The notes under the pieces are model-generated. The model saw only the letters and a program-made list of their open reading frames with translations, searched no databases and was not told the origin of the DNA. A stretch of DNA of 64,000 bases from Crenothrix sp043729335 (lineage in GTDB: Bacteria > Pseudomonadota > Gammaproteobacteria > Methylococcales > Methylomonadaceae), in NCBI RefSeq assembly GCF_043729335.1, contig NZ_JAYTLQ010000042.1, positions 1 to 64,000 on the forward strand. Reading direction: 5' to 3'. Below, piece after piece: positions 9,062 to 16,600 of this stretch (position 1 is the stretch's first letter; the number at the start of each line of letters is the position of its first letter). A program made the position numbers and the translations under genes.

Positions 9062-10240
9062 GTGACAGAAACTGACGTTATCATCATTGGCGCGGGCGCA
9101 TCAGGTTTAATGTGTGCCATTGAAGCTGGCAAACGCGGCCGCAAAGTGCTGGTTTTAGACCATGCCAATAAGCCCGGTAAAAAGATTTTAATGTCCGGTG
9201 GCGGGCGCTGCAATTTCACCAATTACAGCATTGAACCGGAGAATTTTATCTCTAATAATCCGCATTTTTGTAAATCTGCCTTAACGCGATATACACAATG
9301 GGATTTTTTGGCGTTAATTGAAAGCTACCAGATTGCTTTTCATGAACGTGAACATGGTCAGTTATTTTGTAATGACAGCGCTAAAGATATTCTTAACATG
9401 CTGCTAGCCGAATGCCATAAAGCAGGCGTTGTCATTCAGTTAAATACCGTTATTACTGAAGTCAAGCACAGTGGCGATGCTTTCTTATTGGCAAGTCATC
9501 AAGATCGTTATTGCTGCGCATCATTAGTTATCGCTACCGGTGGATTGTCGATTCCAAAAATGGGCGCTACGCCTTTTGGTTATAAAATTGCCGAGCAATT
9601 GGGTATAAAAGTGTGGCCAACGCGGGCAGGCTTGGTGCCCTTTACTTTGCAGCCGGATGACAAAGACACTTTTTCACCGTTATCGGGTATTGCTATAGCG
9701 TGTGTAGTCAGCAATGCACGCCAAAGCTTCCATGAGAATATTCTACTCACGCACCGTGGTTTAAGCGGCCCGGCCATTTTACAGATGTCATCTTATTGGC
9801 AATCGGGGGAAGCGGTTATGGTTGATTTACTGCCCGATTTGGATATTGAACAGCTGTTAAAAACCAAGCGTCAGCAAAAGGCCAAGAATATTCTGAAAAC
9901 CATTTTGGAAAATTATTTACCCAAAAGGCTAATCGGTTGCTTATTTAGCGAAGAATTACTGAGCCTGTCTTTGCAGGATTGTTCCGATAAACATATTGCA
10001 GCGGTTGCCACGCAGTTGCATCAATGGTCACTTAAACCCAATGGCACGGAAGGTTATCGCACCGCCGAGGTAACCTTGGGCGGCGTTGATTGTGATGCTA
10101 TTTCTTCCAAAACCATGGCCAGCAAAGCAATACCTAATCTTTATTTTGTTGGGGAAGTGATGGATGTTACCGGTTGGTTAGGCGGTTATAATTTTCAGTG
10201 GGCGTGGTCATCGGCTTGGTGTGCGGGGCAGTATGTTTAA
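9062..10240 (+). CDS. NAD(P)/FAD-dependent oxidoreductase, YhiN/HI0933 family
   Basis: A flavoprotein of the HI0933-like family; the physiological substrate is not established. The 392-residue product begins with a dinucleotide-binding motif VIIIGAGASGLMCA, followed by the family signature PGKKILMSGGGRCNFTN. It ends with VTLGGVD and GEVMDVTGWLGGYNFQWAW, all characteristic of YhiN. The start codon is GTG, supported by a good TAAGG site about seven bases upstream. It is a single gene with a weak hairpin plus T-run (10272-10300) downstream as a possible terminator. Confidence 0.9.
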   Translation: MTETDVIIIGAGASGLMCAIEAGKRGRKVLVLDHANKPGKKILMSGGGRCNFTNYSIEPENFISNNPHFCKSALTRYTQWDFLALIESYQIAFHEREHGQLFCNDSAKDILNMLLAECHKAGVVIQLNTVITEVKHSGDAFLLASHQDRYCCASLVIATGGLSIPKMGATPFGYKIAEQLGIKVWPTRAGLVPFTLQPDDKDTFSPLSGIAIACVVSNARQSFHENILLTHRGLSGPAILQMSSYWQSGEAVMVDLLPDLDIEQLLKTKRQQKAKNILKTILENYLPKRLIGCLFSEELLSLSLQDCSDKHIAAVATQLHQWSLKPNGTEGYRTAEVTLGGVDCDAISSKTMASKAIPNLYFVGEVMDVTGWLGGYNFQWAWSSAWCAGQYV

Positions 10241-10633
10241 ATTCTATTTCGCCGCGAACGACTTTTTAAAACTGTCCCGTCTTAAGTTGACAGCCCTTTT
10301 TTGATATTAATTAAACTATGTTATTTAACACACTTTTAATGCGTGATATGACACATTTTTTATTTTAAACAATAATTTCAATTACTTAAAATGCTAAACA
10401 CCCTTAATAGATGCGTTATTTAACATATTTATGTGTTAAATAACGCCAAACTGGTTTTGTTATGGCTTTTCTGATCACATAAAAGTACAGAAAATACATA
10501 AAAAAACGCTACTGAAAATAAGGGGGAATAATATTTTTTATAAAAATACCATTATATTCAAAATAATATAACTTAAATCTACAATAAAACTGCAATTTAA
10601 AAAACATGGCATGACTAATGCTTTAATTTAGCC
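10241..10633. other. AT-rich intergenic region with repeated GTTATTTAACA motif
   Basis: About 390 bases without a gene. It holds a weak terminator-like hairpin after the flavoprotein (CTGTC at 10272-10276, GACAG at 10289-10293, then a T-run). The 11-mer GTTATTTAACA occurs at 10320-10330 and 10415-10425, with its inverse at 10434-10444. The last two copies are the core of a perfect 13-bp inverted repeat (10413-10425 / 10434-10446). Confidence 0.55.
10413..10446. promoter_or_regulatory. Perfect 13-bp inverted repeat upstream of HEAT-repeat gene
   Basis: Arms GCGTTATTTAACA and TGTTAAATAACGC are separated by 8 bases. A further copy of the inner 11-mer lies about 95 bases upstream. There is no T-run, and the placement is some 190 bases before the next gene, so an operator or protein-binding dyad is more likely than a terminator. 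No cognate regulator is identified. Confidence 0.45.
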
Positions 10634-11542
10634 ATGTTGATTAAAAATAAGCCATCGATTTTGTCGCCCAAAAATAACACTGCTACTATGAAATTAGGCA
10701 TGCTTGGGTGGGCGTTTGTGTTTTGGATATTTTCTGGAATAGTTTCAGCCGATGACGCCAGCGTCAGCTTAATTATCTCCAAGGACATAACAACGGCATT
10801 GCAGCTAGAAGCCAGACAAGCCCCTTTAGCGCAGGTGCTAGATAAAATAACCCAAACTACCGGCGTATCTATCCATTATTCAGTTTTACCTGAAGGCCGT
10901 GTTACTGCCACTTGTGTGGGCGCGACCTTAAGGCAGATTCTGGAATGTGTGCTGAACCACAAAGCAGATTTAATTTTCCGCTATCCCCATAAAACCGTGT
11001 GGCATACGCCAAACAATGCACTTGAAGAAGTCTGGGTGCTAGGCGCAAAATTTGATGCCATTTCGCCAGCGGTAAGCTCAGCCGACTGCGAAGCAACACT
11101 ATTGCAACAGCAAAATCAATTACAGGCAATGCGCAACCAAAAACCCACAGACGCTAGCAGTCTGGATCAAACTGATGCCATGCTTAAACTGGCACAATCA
11201 AAAGATCCGGCTGAGCGTTCACAAGGGATTGGTGGCTTGCTGGCTGAAGGTAAACCTGGCGACCCCACCATAAAAGCAACCTTAGAAGCGGCATTATCCG
11301 ACAGCAATGCCGATGTGAGGGCGCAGGCCATATCCAGTTTTGCGCACCGTAATGAAGAAGGCACAGAAAGCGCGTTACAAACCGCCCTGCAAGATGAATC
11401 TGTTGATGTGCGGGTTATGGCGGTTGACAGTGCGCGCAATAATACTGCCTTGTTACAACAAGCATTGCACGACAAAGATGAGATTGTGCGTTCTTTAGCG
11501 GCGTTAAAACTTGAAAGCTTGAACACAGAAAATACGCGCTAA
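10634..11542 (+). CDS. Exported HEAT-repeat protein with secretin/STN-like N-terminal domain
   Basis: The 302-residue product has a hydrophobic signal sequence (WAFVFWIFSGIVSA). Next comes a domain around residues 50-130 resembling the secretin/TonB short N-terminal fold (LEARQAPLAQVLDKITQTTGVSIHY). The C-terminus has HEAT/PBS-lyase-like repeats with the DSNADVRAQAISSF, DESVDVRVMAVDS and DEIVRSLAALKL pattern. This suggests a periplasmic scaffold that binds a partner protein. An alternative start at 10688 gives a more compact signal peptide; neither start has a clear ribosome-binding site. The exact function is unknown. It precedes the exported redox locus but is separated from it by several hairpins. 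Confidence 0.75.
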   Translation: MLIKNKPSILSPKNNTATMKLGMLGWAFVFWIFSGIVSADDASVSLIISKDITTALQLEARQAPLAQVLDKITQTTGVSIHYSVLPEGRVTATCVGATLRQILECVLNHKADLIFRYPHKTVWHTPNNALEEVWVLGAKFDAISPAVSSADCEATLLQQQNQLQAMRNQKPTDASSLDQTDAMLKLAQSKDPAERSQGIGGLLAEGKPGDPTIKATLEAALSDSNADVRAQAISSFAHRNEEGTESALQTALQDESVDVRVMAVDSARNNTALLQQALHDKDEIVRSLAALKLESLNTENTR

Positions 11543-11582
11543 TCATGACATAATGCCTGCCGTTAAAAACGGGAGGCTCAAT

Positions 11583-11608
11583 AAAAAAGCTTTCCCGTTA
11601 GCTTTTTT
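11583..11608. terminator. Hairpin, probable terminator after HEAT-repeat gene
   Basis: A perfect 9-bp stem (AAAAAAGCT at 11583-11591, AGCTTTTTT at 11600-11608) around an 8-nt loop, with the T-run forming the 3' arm. It lies 40 bases past the HEAT-repeat stop codon and is followed at 11629-11656 by a second hairpin with 10-bp arms (ACAAACGAAA/TTTCGTTTGT). Confidence 0.55.
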
Positions 11609-11733
11609 GGAGAAACGGAAATGAAATAACAAACGAAAACAACAGCTTTCGTTTGTTTGTAGTGATGATTTCAGGATGAAATGATCGGTATTTTTTAATT
11701 TATCGTTAGTTTTCTAACGTGATGAGGAACAGC

Positions 11734-12180
11734 ATGAAAAAAACAGTTTTACACAATATGGTCACCGTAACAGCACTTTTAGCAGCCATAAGTTATGTCG
11801 GCACGGCTTCTGCACACTCTGCAAACGGTGCATTGAAAGCTGGAGCAGGCTCGGTTGATGTGTATCAAACCACGTGTTCAAAAGGAACAGGAGGAGCAAC
11901 AGGTAAGTTTCTTACCAAAGTAAAAGCGGCAACAAAGGGCGTTTTAGTGAGTATCCAGGCTTCTAAAGGCAAGCTGGCTTCTCATACTACTGATGCTTTA
12001 GGCGGTAATGCCGCTTACAGCCCAGATGCCATCATTAAAAGTGGCGGCGAAGGTGTCTACACTATTTTGGTAGATAAAAGTGGCACTGGGCCAATAAACT
12101 ACGTGCTTGAGGCGCATTGCCAAACCGCAAGCGGTGCACATAGCGGCCAAACGGAGCCTGTGCAAGTTCAAAATCAGTAA
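11734..12180 (+). CDS. Exported hypothetical protein
   Basis: The 148-residue product starts MKKTVLHNMV, has a clear signal peptide cleaved after TASA, and leaves a small Gly/Ser/Ala-rich domain with two cysteines (YQTTCSKG and EAHCQTAS) that could pair. The start at 11734 is chosen because GAGGAA sits just upstream; in-frame GTG and ATG codons at 11719 and 11722 would put the signal further in. Composition suggests a soluble beta-sandwich-like periplasmic protein. I do not recognise the family. It is the first gene of the TlpA-DUF4266-DUF3570-ApbE neighbourhood, though a strong hairpin separates it from tlpA. Confidence 0.7.
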   Translation: MKKTVLHNMVTVTALLAAISYVGTASAHSANGALKAGAGSVDVYQTTCSKGTGGATGKFLTKVKAATKGVLVSIQASKGKLASHTTDALGGNAAYSPDAIIKSGGEGVYTILVDKSGTGPINYVLEAHCQTASGAHSGQTEPVQVQNQ

Positions 12181-12236
12181 ATGTTATTATTATAAAAGCG
12201 ACCGTGCTGATTTAGTTCTGTCGTTGTAGGTTGGTT

Positions 12237-12278
12237 TAGCGTGGTTTAATCGGTATCATAATGCCGATAACCACGCTA
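12237..12278. promoter_or_regulatory. Strong two-part hairpin between hypothetical gene and tlpA
   Basis: Outer arms TAGCGTGGTT (12237-12246) and AACCACGCTA (12269-12278) pair perfectly over 10 bp. An inner stem (12249-12256 with 12261-12268) pairs over 8 bp with one G-T pair around a 4-nt loop. There is no T-run on either side. It could stabilise or process the upstream mRNA, or act as a weak terminator. Confidence 0.5.
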
Positions 12279-12332
12279 ATCTGACTTGAGTCAGCTTAGG
12301 CAATATTGTAATAACTCATAAGAAGGCAAGCT

Positions 12333-12836
12333 ATGATTGCACGGATATTAACCTTGTTCTGTATTCCTTTAGCACTAGCAGCATCGTTCGCTATCAGTGC
12401 AGAAGAAATCAATAAGCCAACCCCCGCTTGTCTGTTAACTCCGATTGAAGGAGGGCAAGCTTACGATTTGCAACAACTCAAAGGTAAAGTCGTTTATATC
12501 GACTTTTGGGCTTCCTGGTGTGCATCGTGCGCAAAATCTTTTCCGTATTTAAACACCTTAAATGATACCTTTAAAGATAAGGGTTTACAGGTAGTAGGCA
12601 TCAATGTCGATGAAAATAGCCAAGATGCTAAAACATTTTTGCTTAGCCATCCGGCTCAATTTACGGTAGCGGCGGATGCTAGCAAACAGTGTGCAACGGG
12701 GTTTGGTGTTGAGGCTATGCCTTCCACGTTTCTTATTGATAAAAAAGGTGTCATTCGCTACGTACATTTAGGCTTTCGCCCCGGAGAAACCGCTGATCTT
12801 CAACAAAAGGTTGAACAATTATTGGCAGAACGTTAA
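12333..12836 (+). CDS. Periplasmic TlpA-family thioredoxin-like protein
   Basis: A 167-residue exported thiol-disulfide protein. It has a signal peptide (about residues 1-22) followed by a TlpA/ResA-type thioredoxin fold with the active site WASWCASCAKS near residue 60, the AMPSTFLIDKKG cis-proline segment, and a final GFRPGE loop. Proteins of this type reduce disulfides in the periplasm during maturation of cysteine-containing proteins. It heads a tight run with the DUF4266 lipoprotein and the DUF3570 protein. Its target may be one of them: the DUF4266 protein ends in a cysteine pair. Confidence 0.9.
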   Translation: MIARILTLFCIPLALAASFAISAEEINKPTPACLLTPIEGGQAYDLQQLKGKVVYIDFWASWCASCAKSFPYLNTLNDTFKDKGLQVVGINVDENSQDAKTFLLSHPAQFTVAADASKQCATGFGVEAMPSTFLIDKKGVIRYVHLGFRPGETADLQQKVEQLLAER

Positions 12837-12880
12837 AGCCAGCGTCTGATATTAATAAAGCGTGTACTAAGAGGCTAACC

Positions 12881-13102
12881 ATGAAAACTAGACAATGTCT
12901 GCCATTATTATTGTGTGTAACGTATTTAGGGCTATCGGGATGCACTGCTGTACAGCCGTGGGAACGAGGTAATCTGGCCAAGCCCCACATGGCAGCAGAC
13001 GCTAATATTTTACACAGCAGCTTAACTCAACATAATTATAGTAGCCGTGAAGGTTCGGCAGGTGGAAATAGTGCAGAAGGCGGTGGGTGTGGCTGTTACT
13101 AA
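12881..13102 (+). CDS. DUF4266 lipoprotein
   Basis: A 73-residue lipoprotein with lipobox LSGC near residue 21. It carries the DUF4266 hallmarks: a PWERGNLAKPHMA segment just after the lipid anchor, a short charged middle, and a glycine-rich tail ending GGGCGCY. The family has no established biochemical role but occurs beside DUF3570 proteins, thioredoxins and ApbE, exactly as here. The 3' end overlaps the start of the DUF3570 gene, which implies translational coupling. Confidence 0.85.
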   Translation: MKTRQCLPLLLCVTYLGLSGCTAVQPWERGNLAKPHMAADANILHSSLTQHNYSSREGSAGGNSAEGGGCGCY

Positions 13103-15719
13103 GCTAAAAATTACAACAAAATGTAAACCAAAAAGATCAGCAAGTGCATCGCTACACGCATTAACAGCCGCAGCCTTGGCGTTACCTGGATTAATAGCCA
13201 TGCCAGCGTTTGCGGCCGATGAAGAAGTCAGTTTTCAATATGGCCATTATCAGGAAGGCAAACGCCAGTTATTTGATTCAAAAAGCCAGCTTAACCCGAT
13301 TGAGGTGGATAGTCTGCAAGGCAGTGCTAAAGTAAAATTAGCCGAACGCATTAGATTTGCCTTTAATTACACACAAGATACCTGGTCGGGTGCAACGCCT
13401 ATTACCACAGCGCCGCTAGTTAGAGATGGCAATAGCTTGCAAAACGCTGACATTAATTCTGGAGCATCGCCTTATATTGGAAATACTTCAGGCGTTTTTG
13501 ATAAAAACTTTAATCCTCTTAAAGTCGACACCCCAGGTTCCATTGATGCTAACGTTATCGGTAAAGATACGCGTCTAGTGCATACTTTATCTTTCGCCTC
13601 TCCAGAAACCCGTAAGCAAGGTGATTTTAAATTAAGTTATGATTGGGATAATGCTGCTGTAGATATGGGCGGCGGTATTTCTATCGAAAACGATTATGAA
13701 TCTCGCTTTGGCAATCTGGCCGGACGTTGGGATTTTAATCAAAAGCTCACCAGTGTCAGCGCTGGAGTCAGTTATACCAACAGCCATACCCATGCCATGG
13801 TCGATCACGACGCAGAGCCTTACTTTTTTACAAAAGGCAAACTTAACCCGTACCAGAATGAAACTCATTTGATTCCGGGCGCTAATGGAACTTCAAATAG
13901 AGTTATTGATGGCAATAGGGAAGATTGGGCAACGCATTTAGGATTAACTCAAATCTTAAATAAAAATGCTTTGGTTAATTTCAATCTGGGTTATACCTAC
14001 AGCAGTGGTTTTATGGAAAATCCCTACAAGGCAGTGACATTTATATTTGTAGATCCAAAGTCTATTTTGCGCCCTGATGGTAACTACAATGGCAATTATG
14101 CCGCATTGCTTGAACAGCGGCCGAACGAGCGTAATCAATGGACGGAAAGCCTACGCTACGTGCAACATATTGATGCCCTGGATGCGGCTTTACATGTTGA
14201 CTACCGGTTTTTTCATGATGACTGGGGCATTAACGCTCATACCTTTGAGCTAGATTGGGGACAGCCTTTAGGTAACGGTTGGACGATTACCCCTAAGTTT
14301 CGCTATTACTCACAGAGCGCCGCTGATTTTTATCAGCCGGTATTTCTATCCAAACAAGGCTTACCAGGATCGCCCGTATTAGGCCCGGACGGTCTTGGAA
14401 CGGATAAAAACTACAGCGACATAAATCCACGCACCTTACCCAGTAATTACTCCAGCGATCAACGTTTGTCAGGCTATGGTGCGCTCAGTGGCGGCGTAAC
14501 CCTTAGTAAGCAATTTGCTAAGGGTGTTAATTTTGAGGTGGGCTTTGAATATTATACCCATGCCGGTTCGTTAAAATTAGGCGGTGGCGGTGAAGGCAGT
14601 TATGCAGACTTTAATTATTACGTTGCCAATGCGGGTATGAAGGTTAATTTGGATGCACTGGTAACAGCCAGTAATGGACACGGCCATAGCCGCTCCGATC
14701 ATCATGAGGGACACAGTGGACACGGGAGCCATGCACCTGCCGGTGTAATGTTCGATCATGCTCTGCATAAAGCGGGTTATATAATGCTGGGGTATCGTTA
14801 TATGTATGGCAATCAATCTGGCAATACCTTGCACGGTGACAGTATCGCCAAGGATTCGGATACTTTTAAGCAGGGCTGTGCTAATAATTCCTGTAGCACA
14901 ACCCCCACTTACATGACCATGCACATGCACATGCTTGATCTCATGTATGCGCCCACCGATTGGTTAACATTAATGTTAATGCCGCAGTTTGTTGATATGA
15001 ATATGGATATGCGTCAGCTTAAGGATGCGCCCATTGATCCAAACATGCATATACACCAAGGTGGCCATAACACCGGCGGTGTCGGTGATACCGGCATGTA
15101 TGCCATTACTAAATTATTCGACAAACCAGGTCATCACATCAATTTAAGTTTAGGCGTTAGCGCACCTACCGGCGATGTGGGTGTAAAACTGCGGGATACG
15201 CATCAACAAGGTGATCTTTTCATTCATTACGGTATGCAGTTGGGCAGTGGCACTTGGGATTTTAAGCCCGCGATTACTTACACCGGCGAGCTGGATCGGT
15301 GGTCATGGGGCGCACAAGCCAGTGGCACCAAGCGCCTGGAAAGCAAAAATTCTTCAGGCTTTGCCTTTGGCGATATTTTTCAGGCCACCGCTTGGAGCGG
15401 CTATAACCTGACCAACTGGCTGGTTGCCTCGATACGTGGTGTTTATACCGTACAGGGGACAATCAAAGGTGAGTTTAATGGACCCCACTTTGGCGATGGT
15501 GCTGAGGGTCGCGCGTGGGGTGGCTCTGCGGATTATACGGGCAACTACGGCGGACGCTTTTGGGACGTTGGTTTTGGTTTGAGTACAATGATTCCCGGCG
15601 GGGATCTGCGAGGAAACCGCCTGAGTTTTGAATGGTTGCAACCCGTGCATACCGATGTTAACGGTTTTCAGGTAGAGCGTGACGCGGCCTTATCGGCAAC
15701 CTGGAGCTATATGTTTTGA
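13089..15719 (+). CDS. DUF3570 outer-membrane protein fused to a second barrel-like half
   Basis: The product (876 residues from the GTG at 13089) has a signal peptide ending MPAFA and then beta-rich sequence typical of an outer-membrane barrel. The N-terminal part (about residues 45-530) is DUF3570. It contains DTWSGAT near residue 97 and DINSGAS near residue 121, both matching the ApbE flavinylation pattern Dxx(S/T)GA(S/T). A His-rich linker (about residues 535-560, alternating His/Gly/Ser) leads into a Met/His-rich half resembling the phenol MetA-pathway 'transporter' barrels (YRYMYGNQSG, MTMHMHMLDLMYAP, LMLMPQF). It ends in an aromatic WSYMF, typical for barrel insertion. The frame is also open from an ATG at 13047 inside the DUF4266 gene; GTG 13089 is preferred because it gives a compact signal peptide and a short overlap. 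Confidence 0.8.
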   Translation: MAVTKLKITTKCKPKRSASASLHALTAAALALPGLIAMPAFAADEEVSFQYGHYQEGKRQLFDSKSQLNPIEVDSLQGSAKVKLAERIRFAFNYTQDTWSGATPITTAPLVRDGNSLQNADINSGASPYIGNTSGVFDKNFNPLKVDTPGSIDANVIGKDTRLVHTLSFASPETRKQGDFKLSYDWDNAAVDMGGGISIENDYESRFGNLAGRWDFNQKLTSVSAGVSYTNSHTHAMVDHDAEPYFFTKGKLNPYQNETHLIPGANGTSNRVIDGNREDWATHLGLTQILNKNALVNFNLGYTYSSGFMENPYKAVTFIFVDPKSILRPDGNYNGNYAALLEQRPNERNQWTESLRYVQHIDALDAALHVDYRFFHDDWGINAHTFELDWGQPLGNGWTITPKFRYYSQSAADFYQPVFLSKQGLPGSPVLGPDGLGTDKNYSDINPRTLPSNYSSDQRLSGYGALSGGVTLSKQFAKGVNFEVGFEYYTHAGSLKLGGGGEGSYADFNYYVANAGMKVNLDALVTASNGHGHSRSDHHEGHSGHGSHAPAGVMFDHALHKAGYIMLGYRYMYGNQSGNTLHGDSIAKDSDTFKQGCANNSCSTTPTYMTMHMHMLDLMYAPTDWLTLMLMPQFVDMNMDMRQLKDAPIDPNMHIHQGGHNTGGVGDTGMYAITKLFDKPGHHINLSLGVSAPTGDVGVKLRDTHQQGDLFIHYGMQLGSGTWDFKPAITYTGELDRWSWGAQASGTKRLESKNSSGFAFGDIFQATAWSGYNLTNWLVASIRGVYTVQGTIKGEFNGPHFGDGAEGRAWGGSADYTGNYGGRFWDVGFGLSTMIPGGDLRGNRLSFEWLQPVHTDVNGFQVERDAALSATWSYMF

Positions 15720-15885
15720 GGCACTTAATATCTGTACGTAATTGTAACTTGGATACGCGTATTGAATGATATTTTACCGTCGATCATTTAACACCATGAA
15801 TTTGTACTGTGATATACAGCTTTTCGCTATCACTCACAGACAAGCCGAACAAGTTGCTGATATTGCCATAGCTTGTCTGGAGTAA
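15650..15885 (+). repeat. Duplicated junction, copy 1: DUF3570 3' end plus apbE 5' remnant
   Basis: The last codons of the DUF3570 gene (VNGFQVERDA...ATWSYMF) and a downstream decayed apbE start are repeated, diverged, at 16385-16600. The two copies flank the lipoprotein gene at 15954. Confidence 0.8.
15766..15885 (+). pseudogene. apbE 5' remnant (about 39 codons)
   Basis: Bases 15766-15885 read MIFYRRSFNTMNLYCDIQLF and onward to an early TAA. The intact apbE at 16467 begins MIFYQRAFNAMGSPCDIQLF. Alignment continues for about 39 codons at both DNA and protein level, including the QAxxVAxIxIA helix, and then stops. This is therefore a truncated, diverged copy of the apbE start placed directly after the DUF3570 gene, where the true apbE would be expected. 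It is probably not functional. Confidence 0.85.
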
Positions 15886-15953
15886 TACTATATCTCGATA
15901 TCACCCTGCATTTGCTATACTGTTCACCTAGTTAATTAACTTGGAGAAAACCC

Positions 15954-16292
15954 ATGAAAATAAAATTGCTGATTACTCTACTTTTGACTTTTGGTTTACT
16001 GGCCGCCTGCAGCGAAATGAACCCGCATCCTATGGATATGAGTCTGGCCGTGCAAAACGCTGAATCTAAAGCCGATCATGAGGCTCTGGCGAAACACTAT
16101 GAAGAAGCAGCGAAAGAAATGCAGAGTAAAGTTGAAGAACACAAGAAGCTTCTTAGTCAGTATCAGTCAAAAAGCTATCTCTATGGGAGACAGGCGCAAG
16201 ATCTTAAAATGCATTGTCAAAGGCTGATTGATGTGTATGAAAAAGCTGCCGAGGAAAACTTGAATATGGCGAATATGCATCACCAAATGTAA
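15954..16292 (+). CDS. Small coiled-coil lipoprotein, hypothetical
   Basis: The 112-residue product has a signal with lipobox LAAC near residue 19. It then has a Met/His-containing stretch (NPHPMDMS) and a long amphipathic helical region rich in Ala, Glu, Lys and His (about residues 35-105), ending NMANMHHQM. The helical, His/Met-bearing make-up suggests a small periplasmic metal- or protein-binding lipoprotein, but no family is recognised. A TTGGAG site sits eight bases before the ATG. It is bracketed by two copies of the DUF3570-end/apbE-start junction, so it looks inserted into an older DUF3570-apbE arrangement. Confidence 0.75.
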   Translation: MKIKLLITLLLTFGLLAACSEMNPHPMDMSLAVQNAESKADHEALAKHYEEAAKEMQSKVEEHKKLLSQYQSKSYLYGRQAQDLKMHCQRLIDVYEKAAEENLNMANMHHQM

Positions 16293-16384
16293 ACACCTCT
16301 TACAAACGAGGGAGTGATAATATCTCCATTCCCTCGCGATGCAAAAGCCTCTTTTAAGTTTTGAGCGCTTACTCCAGTACATGT

Positions 16385-16600
16385 TAACGGTTACCGAGTA
16401 GAACGCGATGCCGTATTATTGGCAACCTGGAGTTACAGTTTTGAAGTCATTAGCATCGGCTCGGTAATGATCTTTTACCAACGTGCCTTTAACGCAATGG
16501 GTTCGCCCTGCGACATACAGCTTTTTGCCGCCACACATGCACAAGCACTGCACGTCGCTAACATTGTCATTGCCGATGTGCAGCGTTTGGAGCAGCGCTA
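16385..16600 (+). repeat. Duplicated junction, copy 2: DUF3570 3' remnant plus true apbE start
   Basis: Bases 16385-16446 translate as VNGYRVERDAVLLATWSYSF, matching the C-terminus of the intact DUF3570 protein (VNGFQVERDAALSATWSYMF). A one-base deletion relative to the intact gene removes the stop and puts the remnant in frame with apbE. The remnant is therefore probably not translated as a separate product. Confidence 0.85.

Noticed and set aside
13047..13088. Earlier ATG start for the DUF3570 gene
   Set aside because: It lies within the DUF4266 gene and would put a charged leader before the signal peptide; GTG 13089 fits better.
14670..14740. His-rich stretch read as a sequencing or low-complexity artefact
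   Set aside because: It stays in frame with intact coding sequence on both sides, so it is a real linker of the DUF3570 protein.
16419..16466. Earlier in-frame start for apbE
   Set aside because: The extra residues are a remnant of the DUF3570 C-terminus, joined in frame by a one-base deletion, not part of ApbE.
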